The notes under the pieces were generated by a model. It saw only the letters and a program-made list of their open reading frames with translations, searched no databases and was not told the origin of the DNA. Below, piece by piece: positions 11,296 to 45,661 of a stretch of 64,000 nucleotides of DNA. Position 1 is the first letter of the stretch; each line of letters begins with the position of its first letter. Both the position numbers and the translations under genes were made by a program. Source of the DNA: Lepturacanthus savala (Eukaryota > Chordata > Actinopteri > Scombriformes > Trichiuridae); NCBI GenBank assembly GCA_030544235.1, contig CM060478.1:25011227-25075226 (forward strand). The letters run 5' to 3'.

Positions 11296-11760
11296 AGGGT
11301 GTTAATTTCCAGCAATGGGATGAGTCCTTGGCATCCCAGCGTGATTCATATTAAAAGTCAATTGGCCTTAAAATTCGTGCGGCCTCCGGCGTGTCTCTGT
11401 GTGTTGTCTGATGGGCCACGGCCATGCTGCTGAAATTGAATCTGACCAGAGGAGCCAATGGGCCGGAGACAGAGTCCCAGCCGCTGACCATTACACTGAT
11501 GACATCCTCTCCTTTGACTCGTCCACGCCGCTGCGTGTTCCCCTGCACACGCCGACTTTCTGCAGCGTTTCCCTTGTGAGACACTGAGCTCCGCTGACAT
11601 CTTTAAATCTTCCGGCGTGGTCGGTCACCTCTCGACTGCGACGTTAGCGGGAACCATCAGCGGCGCCCAGCTCTTAATTTCCCGCCTGTGTGCCCACGTG
11701 CTGAGGTATGTCGTGCTATCACCCCCCCACTGCTGCCGTGATTACACTGTAACCACGGCA
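11296..11760. other. GC-richer unique block, candidate conserved non-coding element
   Basis: This stretch is clearly richer in G+C and CpG than its surroundings and shows no internal repeat or copy elsewhere in the window. Overlapping short ORFs occur on both strands, but none has a domain or a plausible splice structure. A regulatory element is one possible reading, and an unrecognised exon is another. Only the composition is directly seen. Confidence 0.35.
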
Positions 11761-11899
11761 ACAATAATTACCGTCCACAAAACTTTAAGATTTACGACCA
11801 CAGCATCTGTTACTGCCTTCAGATCGTCTCTTAACCTGCTTCCCTCTAGGTCTATTTATCAGTCTACCTCTCTAAAATTACATGTCCAGACTTAATGCA

Positions 11900-12435
11900 G
11901 TATACCTCCACAACTACAGGGGTTTACTGAATGATCTTGGGTTTAAATAAAGCTAACACCTGTGAGATAGTTGTATCAGTGACAGAATCTATTTAAAATG
12001 TACAGTGTTGAAGTACATCCTGCTAGAATAAAGCAAAATAGTGAAAATAATTAGCTCCATCCAACCCTCCCCCATGTATTTAGGTTGGTTTAGCAATTTT
12101 AGAGATGTTTTAGTACAGGTGTGTTCAGGCAGAGATGATTTTGGCACATTTTGTTAATACTATCACAAAAATGCAGAAATCTACAGATTTATGTTTTCAC
12201 TATGTGCTCCTATTATTACTTGAGAATAATGATGATTATTGAAATGATGTTTAGTTAATCTAATAATGCTTGATATAGACTGGCTGAGTTTGTTGTCGAC
12301 ATTTTGGTGTGTTCCATGTACATATTGGTGCTGCTACTCAACAAGAAGGATTTATTATTTATAAAAGAAATCCACCACCCGTTACAACTCTGACTGTCAC
12401 ACCCAGGAAGTGTGAATCAGCCAATCAGAAGCAGG
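11900..12435. other. No gene recognised
   Basis: AT-rich sequence with no supported feature. Confidence 0.45.
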
Positions 12436-12790
12436 GCTGCAACCAGTGATGGGAATAATAACACACATTTGAACAGGTTTTCAATTGATTATTTAAATGA
12501 TTAATTGATTAATTCGTTTGTTCATTAAATGGTGTAAAATGTGGATCAGTGTTTCCAAAGCTGAACATTCAACCTAAAATGTCTTTTTTTGTCCAGACCA
12601 GCAGTCCACAACCCAAAGATCATCAGTTTACTATTATAGAGACTAAAGAAACCAGGAAATAATCAGAGAAGAGAAGCTGGAACCAGAGAATTTGGACATT
12701 TTCTTCTGAAAAATGACTCAAATTGAATAATTGAATATCAGAATAGTTGGTGATTAATGTAATAGTTGGTATCTAATTAGCAAGAAAAGA
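12436..12790 (+). mobile_element. Dispersed MITE family B copy
   Basis: The copy begins near GGGCTGCAACCAGTG and carries the diagnostic block TTCATTAAATGGTGTAAAAT...GTTTCCAAAG...CAGTCCACAACCCAAAGAT, then AACCAGAGAATTTGGACAT. It ends near TTGGTGATTAATGTAATAG. No coding capacity is seen. Confidence 0.65.
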
Positions 12791-13036
12791 AAACACAAAG
12801 ACCATTTTATGTCCATGTCTTAATCAGTGTTTTTATTCAAATGCAGCAGTTTATTGTCCAGATACTTTTGTCTGGACCAGACCTGACTGATCACAGCCTG
12901 ACAGCTTCAATGTGTGTGTATGCGTGTGTGTGTGTGTCTGTGTGTGTGTGCACATCTATCTTTGTGAATCCACAAACACTGACATTATTGTTATTAGTGA
13001 GTCGACCCATCAATTGAACAGCTGAGACCCTGGAGG

Positions 13037-13142
<106 letters not shown>

Positions 13143-13591
13143 CCACTTCATTCATCATCATGATGTTAATTTAAACAGGTTTAAATATTGAATAAACCTC
13201 TTATTACAACTGTTAACATTCATGATCTTATATTTCTGAATAATTCCACAACCACAGTAAAACCTCTCTTTAATCTCAACCCTTATGTCTGCTTTCTTAT
13301 GTCTATTTTTAAGTCTTCTATTATCCATGATTTTCTCATGCCCAACAACATTGACTTTTTATCATCACACAGTTTTGGTTTAATCCTGATGAATGTTCCC
13401 CTCGTATTGAGTCACATTATTTATTTTTAGGATTGACAGATCACAGAATAAATTCTTGATTGAATGAGTTTTAATATTTAATCTTATTTTTTTATTTATT
13501 GCATTTTTTAACAAAGTGTCAGTAATTTGAAAAGCACTACATAAAAAAAATATTATTATTATTAAGATACAGGGCCATGAAATGTATATCA

Positions 13592-13984
13592 GTCAGTCAG
13601 TCAATCATTTTCTATACCTGCTTATTCCTCATTAGGGTCGCAGGGGTCTGCTGGAGCCAATCCCAGCGCGTTACGGCGAGAGATTAGGACCCTTTAGATA
13701 CATTAGATTAGATACACCCCAGATGGTCGCCAGCCAATCGTGGGGCACACACACCATTCACTCACACACTCACACCTATGGGCAATTTAGAGTTGCCAAT
13801 TAACCTGAGCATGTTTTTGGACTATGGGAGGAAGCCGGAGTACCCGGTGAAAACCCACGCAGACACAGGGAGAACATGCAAACTCCACACAGAAAGGTCC
13901 CAGACCCCGGACCAAGGAGGTCTTGAACCTGCGACCTTCTTGCTGTGAGGCAACAGCGCTAACCCCTGCTCCACCGTGTCGCCC
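13592..13984 (-). mobile_element. tRNA-derived SINE with 13-bp target duplication
   Basis: This 393-bp insertion is flanked by perfect direct repeats GAAATGTATATCA at 13579-13591 and 13985-13997. Read on the minus strand it starts GGGCGACACGGTGGAGCAGG, which resembles a tRNA head with an A box (TGGAGCAGGGG). A B-box match, GGTTCAAGACC, follows about 50 bases later. The far end is a (TGAC)n-like simple tail. These are the expected features of a Pol III-transcribed SINE mobilised by a LINE. Related copies are at 21706, 34325 and 59251. Confidence 0.85.
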
Positions 13985-14118
13985 GAAATGTATATCAAAT
14001 TGTGATTTTTTATCAGTGATGAAAAGTAACTGAGTACTGTACCTATTACCTGTATTAAAGACACCTGTTAGAACTCAGCTCTGACTTCAAAACAGTGAGA
14101 GTTACAGCAGAGCTGCAG

Positions 14119-15503
14119 TTCTCTGGGAGTTTGTTCCAGTTCTCTGGGAGTTTGTTCCAGTCCTCTGGGAGTTTGTTCCAGTTCTCTGGGAATTTTTTCC
14201 AGATCTCTGGGAATTTGTTCCAGTTCTCTGGGAGTTTGCTCCAGTCCTCTGGGAGTTTTTCCAGATCTCAAGGTATTTGTTCCAGATCTCTGGGAGTTTG
14301 TTCCAGTTCTCTGGGAGTTTGTTCCAGATCTCTGGGAGTTTTTTCCAAATCTCTGGGAGTTTGTTCCAGTTCTCTGGGAGTTTTTTTCCAGTTCTCTGTG
14401 AGTTTGTTCCAGTCCTCTGGGAGTTTGTTCCAGATCTCTGAGAGTTTGTTCCCGTTCTCTGGGAGTTTGTTCCAGATATCTGGGAGTTTGTTCCAGTTCT
14501 ATGGGAGTTTGTTCCAGATCTCTGAGAGTTTGTTCCCGTTCTCTGGGAGTTTGTTCCAGATCTCTGGGAGTTTGTTCCAGTTTTCTGGGAGTTTGTTCCA
14601 ATTCTCAGGGAGTTTGTTCCAATTCTCTGGGAGTTTGTTCCAGTTCTATGGGACTTTTTTCCAGATCTCTGGGAGTTTGTTCTAGTTATCTGGGAGTTTG
14701 TTCCAGTCCTCTGGGAGTTTGTTCCAGTCCTCTGGGAGCTTTTCCAGTTCTCTGGGAGTTTTTCCAGATCTCTGGGTATTTGTTCTAGTTCTCTGGGAGT
14801 TTGTTCCAGTCCTCTGGGAGTTTTTTTTTCCAGTTCTCTGGGAGTTTTTCCAGATCTCTGGGTATTTGTTCTAGTTCTCTGGGAGTTTGTTCCAGTCCTC
14901 TGGGAGTTTTTTTTCCAGATCTCTGGGAGTTTGTTCTAGTTTTCTGGGAGTTTGTTCCAGTTCTCTGGGAGTTTTTCCAGATCTCAAGGTATTTGTTCCA
15001 GATCTCTGGGAGTTTGTTCCAGTTCTCTGGGAGTTTGTTCCAGATCTCTGGGAGTTTTTTCCAATTTTCTGAGAGTTTGTTCCAATTCTCAGGGAGTTTG
15101 TTCCAATTCTCTGGGAGCTTGTTCCAGTTCTATGGGACTTTTTTCCAGATCTCTAGGTATTTGTTCTAGTTCTCTGGGAGTTTGTTCCAGTCCTCTGGGA
15201 GTTTCTTCCATATCTCTGGGAGTTTGTTCCAGTTCTCTGGGAGTTTTTTCCAGATCTCTGGGAGTTTGTTCCTGTTCTCTGGGAGTTTGTTCCAGTTCTC
15301 TGGGAGTTTGTTCCAGATCTCTGGGAGTTTGTTCCAATTTTCTGGGAGTTTGTTCCAATTCTCAGGGAGTTTGTTCGAATTCTCTGGGAGCTTGTTCCAG
15401 TTCTATGGGACTTTTTTCCAGATCTCTGGGAGTTTGTTCCAGTTCTCTGGGAGTTTGTTCCAATTCTCTGGGAGTTTGTTCCAGATCTCCCGGAGTTTGT
15501 TCC
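14119..15503. repeat. 21-bp minisatellite array, about 66 copies
   Basis: This is a tandem array of a 21-bp unit containing CTGGGAGTTTGTTCCAG, with variants such as ATTTTTTCC and CTCAAGGTATTTG. Because 21 is a multiple of three, long ORFs run in several frames on both strands (Gly-Thr-Asn-Ser-Gln-Arg repeats on minus, Ser-Leu-Gly-Val-Cys on plus). None is a plausible gene. The array abuts the LINE fragment at 15504 and reads as an amplification of the LINE's own sequence at that point. Confidence 0.97.
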
Positions 15504-15790
15504 TGATGTGTGGGGCATAGAAACTGAACGCTGCTTCTCCATGTTTATGACTGGTAACAGAGAGCAGACCTGTCCCAGACCATCTAAGAGGTCTGGATGG
15601 TTCATAAGGGATCAGCAGATCAGAGATAGACTTAGACCCTAGACCATTCAGTGCTTTATAAACCAGTAAAAGTGTTTTAAAGTTAGTTCTTTGACAGACA
15701 AGAAGTCAGTGTAAGGACCTCAGAACTGGAGTGATATGATCTAGTTTTTAGTCTCAGTGACAACTCTAACAGCAGCATTTTACAAAAGAC
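15504..15790 (-). mobile_element. LINE (L2/CR1-type) ORF2 3' fragment
   Basis: This is the reverse-oriented relative of the fragment at 175-560. Shared segments include the stretch meaning EKQRSVSM, the SISDLLIP-type stretch and the TTTATAAACCAGTAAAAGTG region. The frame runs directly into the 21-bp array at 15503, where MPHTSGTNS begins the repeated Gly-Thr-Asn-Ser-Gln-Arg units. Confidence 0.7.
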
Positions 15791-16390
15791 ACCAGTTCAC
15801 AACCTCAGTCACACTCTAAACTTTTAGTTTGACTGAAAAGTTAGATGTAATTCCATCCTTTTTTTTTTAAACTTTTACTGCATCAAATTCATATTTTAAT
15901 GTGGTATTTTTTCTCTTGAATGATCAAGTACTAGTACTATAATGAAATAAGTAGACATCAACAGTTGACTTCAACATTAATTGATAAATTGTCAATTTTA
16001 ATTTAATAAAAGAACAATATAAGATGAAAACATGGATGCAAAAGTTTATTGATCTTTGTTCCTGTGTTACAGCACCTAAAGGTCATCGTGAGATTAAATA
16101 TGAAGGAAATGGGTTTGAGTTTTAGTTTTAGTTCTTAAAGCTTCGGGTTAATTTTGAAAAACAGAAATGATTCATGTGGTTGTTTAGATGTTGCTGTGCA
16201 GTAAAAGGGCACATCAGATTTTACTGAAATCTATAACATATTATGAAATGACTGCACCAGACATGTATCAGGTAATATATTATTGGTAATATCGATGGGA
16301 CTTAGTGTGTGTGCAAATGTGAACTAACATTTGTACTCAGATATAATCAGTGTTTCCAATTTAGAAAGCAGCCGTCACTGTGACCCTGGA

Positions 16391-16391
<1 letters not shown>
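15791..16391. other. No gene recognised
   Basis: AT-rich sequence with no supported feature. Confidence 0.45.
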
Positions 16392-16430
<39 letters not shown>

Positions 16431-16495
16431 TATTACACACACACACACACACACACCTACACACACATATTAAAGCCTGCAGGCCTCCCTCTCAT
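16392..16495. repeat. (AC)n microsatellite plus mobile flank
   Basis: An interrupted (AC)n tract (with CATTATTAC and CCTAC interruptions) is followed by ATATTAAAGCCTGCAGGCCT. The whole interrupted block recurs as a reverse complement at 34468-34540, so it is part of a dispersed unit. Confidence 0.85.
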
Positions 16496-16888
16496 ACCTG
16501 TACATGACATTTACAGATAGAAAGATAGAAAAAGATAAAGAAAAACAGCTCAGGGTCTTTTATTTTGAAAATACTCCCAATTGTTGCTGTTTGTATTTTA
16601 GTGTGAAGTCACTTCATGTATCCTGCTTTTAAGTGGTATGGTAATTATTGTAAATACCAAAAAGCGCCATGAAAGTTGCACACTAACACCCACTCACTTA
16701 ATAATTTCAACTCGAATGCTGGAAGATTTCTGTCATACATGAGTTGATGAGATGAACTTTGACCATTAAACATGGTGGAGAGCAGCAAAATGCCATAAAT
16801 ACAAAGTGTTGCATTCTGTTAAAGGTTCTCTGCTGTTTTTAGTTTGTTAGTGTGTGGTCTACATGATGCTGTAGCATCATTTTATTAA

Positions 16889-17060
16889 ACCTCTAGGCTT
16901 CAGTCAATGCTAAATATTCCATATTTGCATATTGTTTCCATATGGCAACAAATCAATTTTATCATATTAGAAAAAAATGATTTAAATTCAAGTCCAAATT
17001 CTGAATAAAACAACTTGTTAACAACAAATGTTAACAACATATTACACTTTAACATCAAAG
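16889..17060. mobile_element. piggyBac-like MITE fragment
   Basis: A TTAA at 16885-16888 is followed by ACCTCTAGG and then the family's CATATTTGCATATTGTTTCC and ATATGGCAACAAATC blocks. It is decayed, and no far terminus was found. Confidence 0.5.
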
Positions 17061-17560
17061 TGTTTCTGCTGCACTTTAGTTTTAATTTAATATTTAAATT
17101 AATGTAGTAGTTTATTTTATTTGCTGCTGACCTCTGGACCAGGTCACCCTTGGAAAAGATATCAGATATCTAAATCAGTTTATTACCTGGTTAAATAAAG
17201 GTTAAATAAAAAAAAAAAAACAGCATATCACTATTACTACTATCACTATCACTTATACTCCTACTGCTACTACTATTATTGCTATTATTACTAATACCCC
17301 CCCCCCCCCCAATTAACAATTAATCAATTGTTAAAATAGTTGGTGATATTAATGTAATAGTTGTCAACTAACTGATTAATCAGCTAATCTTTGCAGCACC
17401 TTCCAGACTCTGACTGATATTATCTTCTGTTTACCTTTTATTTAGCCTATTTTCATAAATCAGATGTTTATCTTTGATTGAAGTTAGTTGATAGTTGATT
17501 CATTAACACTGATGCTGCTGCAGCTGGATCCTCCTCCAACCTTCAGACAGGACAACACAT

Positions 17561-17574
17561 CCACCAGGGGGCGA
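17561..17574 (+). promoter_or_regulatory. CTCF-like motif
   Basis: CCACCAGGGGGCGA matches the core of the vertebrate CTCF consensus closely. It lies about 3.4 kb upstream of the transporter start codon. Motif only; binding is not shown by sequence. Confidence 0.45.
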
Positions 17575-17933
17575 CGTGGCATGGTGTTTGTGAAGGACTC
17601 AATAATACATAAAGATTTAGATTTTCAAAAGTAATTTGGTAGATTACACATATGCAATTGCTACACTGCAGTTTAATTAGTTTAATTAGATCCTTTTAAA
17701 GTCTTAAAAATGTGTTAAAAGCAACTAGATGTGAGTCTGCCACAGCTGCTCTGTCTCTTTATTTAAACCTGCAGCGACTTCACGTTTCATTCACAACTCA
17801 AACTGTGTCTCACTGCTACTGAACAAATTGAATTAGATCCACTCCAGTTCAGGCAGAGCTGAACCTGCACAGGTGATGAAAACCAAATACGTCCTGCAGC
17901 CGTTAACCACTTCCACATCTTCACCTGCAGCTG

Positions 17934-18006
17934 TGGATATTCAGCTGTGGATATTCAGCTGTGGATATTCAGCTGTGGATATTCAGCTGTGGATATTCAG
18001 CTGTGG
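17934..18006. repeat. 14-bp tandem repeat, about 5 copies
   Basis: Near-perfect copies of TTCAGCTGTGGATA. Confidence 0.95.
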
Positions 18007-18111
18007 TTGATGTGATGGAGGCTGCAGTTTGTTCCTGTTAGTTTAACAAGAGCCACACAGCTTCCAATTCAACTCAGTCTGTCTACTACTAATGATTAAC
18101 CTGGACCTAAA

Positions 18112-18241
<130 letters not shown>

Positions 18242-18824
18242 CAGAAGAACCTTACCAACAGCGGTCTTGTGTTTCTGGTCATTTTGAAAAAAAACAAGGT
18301 GATGTGCTTATTAATTCCTTTTTTAGTAAAGTGCCAAACGGGGACTTGGAGCTTCAGCTGATGTCTACCTATCAAAGAGCGGACCTTGCTTTGTCTGGCC
18401 ATTGGTTTATATTCATTCTTGTTAAAAGAATAATTAGCTCCTTGTAGCATAGTAATGTTGCTGTCGTCGTGTTTAACAGCACAAGATGACCTCTCATATG
18501 ATCTAAAATGATGTCTAATGTAAATGCTCTGGTAACACACAGAATATGGATAAAATATTGCATTCCTTATAGAGTTCAATAATTTTAAATAAGAGATCCT
18601 GTAACAACATGGACAGTTTAAATGTCGCTGGCATCTGATTGGTGGAGTGAGAGCTGTTTTCTTTCTCTTTAATCATCATGGAAGCTGTGTAGTGTGCCAT
18701 CAACTTCAGTTCCTTTGTTTTAATGCATCATTATACAGATATCAGCCTGTATTTCATCTTATCTGTTCGCCGGTCATTTTAAATCTTGAAGTGACAAACA
18801 CAGCGTTTAGTTAAATCCTTGTTA

Positions 18825-19230
18825 AAGCTGCAACAATAGGTTAATTAATTGATCAGTTGAAAATTGTTACATTAAACGTCAACTTTTCTGATCAATCAAA
18901 TCAAAATATTGTCATATTGAGTCATTTTTAGGGAGAATATGTCCAAATTATCTGGTTCCAGCTTCTCTTATTATTTTCTGATTTCTTTAGTCTCTATAAT
19001 AATAAACTGATGATCTTTGGGTTGTGACTGTTGGTCTGGACAAAAAAAGACATTTTAGGTTGAATCTTCATCTTTGGAAACACTGATCCACATTTTACAC
19101 CATTTAATGGCCTATAGAACTAATGGAATAATAGTCTCAATCATCAATAGATTGATGTTGTCCTGGAATTAATCATAAAATATGGTGAATAATGTGATAG
19201 TTTGCAACTAATCAATTAATTATTAACTAA
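18825..19230 (-). mobile_element. Dispersed MITE family B copy, nearly full length
   Basis: The copy begins AGCTGCAACAATAGG and contains the reverse complement of the family block (GGTTGTGACTGTTGGTCTGG...GGAAACACTGATCCACATTT). It ends near TTTGCAACTAATCAATTAAT. The two ends both carry GCAAC-type sequence, in keeping with terminal inverted repeats. Confidence 0.6.
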
Positions 19231-19254
19231 ACATCCGTTAGGTTGTATAGACTT

Positions 19255-19500
19255 GGAATTTTTCATATTTGCATATTGTTGCCTTGTGACTACACATACA
19301 TTTTAGCATATTAGGGGAAAAAAAATAACATCAAAATTGAATTAAATTCAAGTTAAAAAAATTCTCCCAAATTCTAAATAAAAGTCAACCTTTGATTGTG
19401 AGACAGTGATGCTCACATGTCAAATGCCCATGAGCAAGAGGGATATCCTGGTCATGTGACCTCATAAATTGCATGTCCTTCAAAATAAAAGCCCCCTTTT
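19255..19500 (+). mobile_element. piggyBac-like MITE fragment
   Basis: Contains the shared family blocks TTTGCATATTGTTGCC, GTGATGCTCACATGTCAAAT and GGATATCCTGGTCATGTGAC, followed by AAAATAAAAGCCCCCTTTT. Both termini are lost. The GTCATGTGAC at 19451-19460 is an E-box/M-box-like site shared with other copies. Confidence 0.55.
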
Positions 19501-19715
19501 CACACCTAACTATAAAAACATCAATTTTATATTACAGTTTTTTAGAAAAATTAAGGTAAAGTAATTGTTGCCATATTTCAACTCTATGCTGTAGTGGCTT
19601 AATTGTTGATTTGATGAAATCAGGGGGTGAAGTAGCTTGTCCACTCATTAGAAGTTTGATTCTTCCTGTGTGTGAACGATCAGATTTGATCCTGATGAGC
19701 AGCTCCAATGGATAA

Positions 19716-19716
<1 letters not shown>

Positions 19717-19808
<92 letters not shown>
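19717..19808. repeat. (TG)n microsatellite, 46 copies
   Basis: Pure dinucleotide tract. Confidence 0.97.
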
Positions 19809-19810
<2 letters not shown>

Positions 19811-20275
19811 CGGGTGAATACCCACATGTGGTGTGAACTCTGAGCCGTCAGTAGACTAGAAAGGCTCCAAACAGCTGCATCTTTACAGATCCTCATCCAC
19901 CAACATTAGAATGTGTTGTAATGAGCTGAGTTTTTGTATCTGCTGGAACTCACCAGTGTTTTATAATAAGAACTGGATCTAATGAGGTGAACTGTAGCTA
20001 TCTGTGACGACATTTGTGCCAAAGGGAAGAATTTTCCAAACAAAACTGCCTTTCATGCAGCAGTGGAGGTAAATTCATCGGATTAAGAAATGTGTAATGT
20101 GAGGTGGCTGATTGTTACCCAGCGATTACACTGACCCGCTTCTCTCAGCTGCAGCACAATTACCTGCACATGACGCTGGGGGAGTGTTTGACTGTGGGAG
20201 TCGATGAGTTTCTATAACTATTGTGATCACTTGAAGTTTTAAAAGCTTAGATATGACACATCACATATAGTTTAT

Positions 20276-20494
20276 GGGTCAGTGATTAAACTGCCATGAG
20301 GTGTGACCCTAAAAACTTGGTATCGGATAGTTTAACTCTCCTAAAAAGTTTTTAAAAACTGGTTTTATATTCTAGGTGGATTATATATTTAAAATTTAAA
20401 ATTGTCATTTTATGTCAACACCTAATGTACATTTTGAGAGACTGATGAATGCTTCATGAAACCGTATTTGCCAAACATTATTAGTCCCTGACTC
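20276..20494 (+). mobile_element. Dispersed repeat family C, shortened copy
   Basis: Starts GGGTCAGTGATTAAACTGCC and ends near TTAGTCCCTGACTC, giving inverted GGGTCAGTGA-type ends. The interior includes TTTTATATTCTAGGTGGATT and AATGTACATTTTGAGAG, shared with copies at 31930, 52336 and 63705. Confidence 0.55.
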
Positions 20495-20747
20495 TTACAT
20501 TCCAGACGACTGCTGTTGTTTCACATGGTGTATTGAGCTTTTTCTCTAATGTACGTTATAGAAAACTCTTTACGTAATCCTGCTCTAATCTCCTCTCCTC
20601 CCCTCCTCTGGGCTTTTCTTCCTCCCCTAGTCCTCCTCTTTTTTCTCTTCTCCCCGTCCTCTTGTCTCCTCCGTCTCTTTCTTTGTAAATTCACTTAGTG
20701 ATAATTGCTTCCAGCAGCTTTTCTCTCAATCGTCACGCTGCTCTCCA

Positions 20748-20755
20748 TCATGTGA
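20748..20755 (+). promoter_or_regulatory. M-box (TCATGTGA) upstream of the transporter
   Basis: TCATGTGA is the high-affinity form of the E-box bound by MITF/TFE factors. It lies 165-172 bases upstream of the start codon. MITF drives pigment-cell genes, and slc2a15b acts in fish pigment cells, so the position is suggestive. An 8-base match can occur by chance; motif only. Confidence 0.3.
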
Positions 20756-20919
20756 TGATGCTGTGGTTTGTTAACGGCCTGTGGCCTGTGTGCTGCTGCT
20801 CACTCTAACCTGCTGCTGCCTCAACCTGTGACCACGCCTGCTAAGACATGACTTCTGCTGCACTTTAAGCTGGAAACCCTGCTGCCGTTTGCTGGTTGGG
20901 ACCTTTGGTAGATTCTTAA

Positions 20920-45529
<24,610 letters not shown>

Positions 45530-45633
45530 AAAGCCTTCAGTCATATGCATGCTGGGACACATTCACCAAACACTGACTCTGGTCGGGTAAAGCTGGACGT
45601 TTCACCTGGATCAAACTCAGGATCAGAACACTG

Positions 45634-45639
45634 AATAAA
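45634..45639 (+). terminator. Polyadenylation signal AATAAA of the transporter
   Basis: AATAAA lies 105 bases after the stop codon, followed within about 30 bases by GT-rich sequence (TGTGCAAAGTTGT, CATGTGTCAG). This predicts a short 3' UTR. Other AATAAA copies downstream could be used as alternatives. Confidence 0.55.
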
Positions 45640-45661
45640 CAGAATGTGCAAAGTTGTATAG

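Noticed and set aside
13915..13984. Possible tRNA gene
   Set aside because: A and B box matches are present, but the sequence does not fold into a complete cloverleaf and is the head of a SINE with target duplication.
14068..15605. Ser/Leu/Gly- and Gln/Thr-rich ORFs of up to 196 codons
   Set aside because: Products of the 21-bp array, open in several frames on both strands at once.
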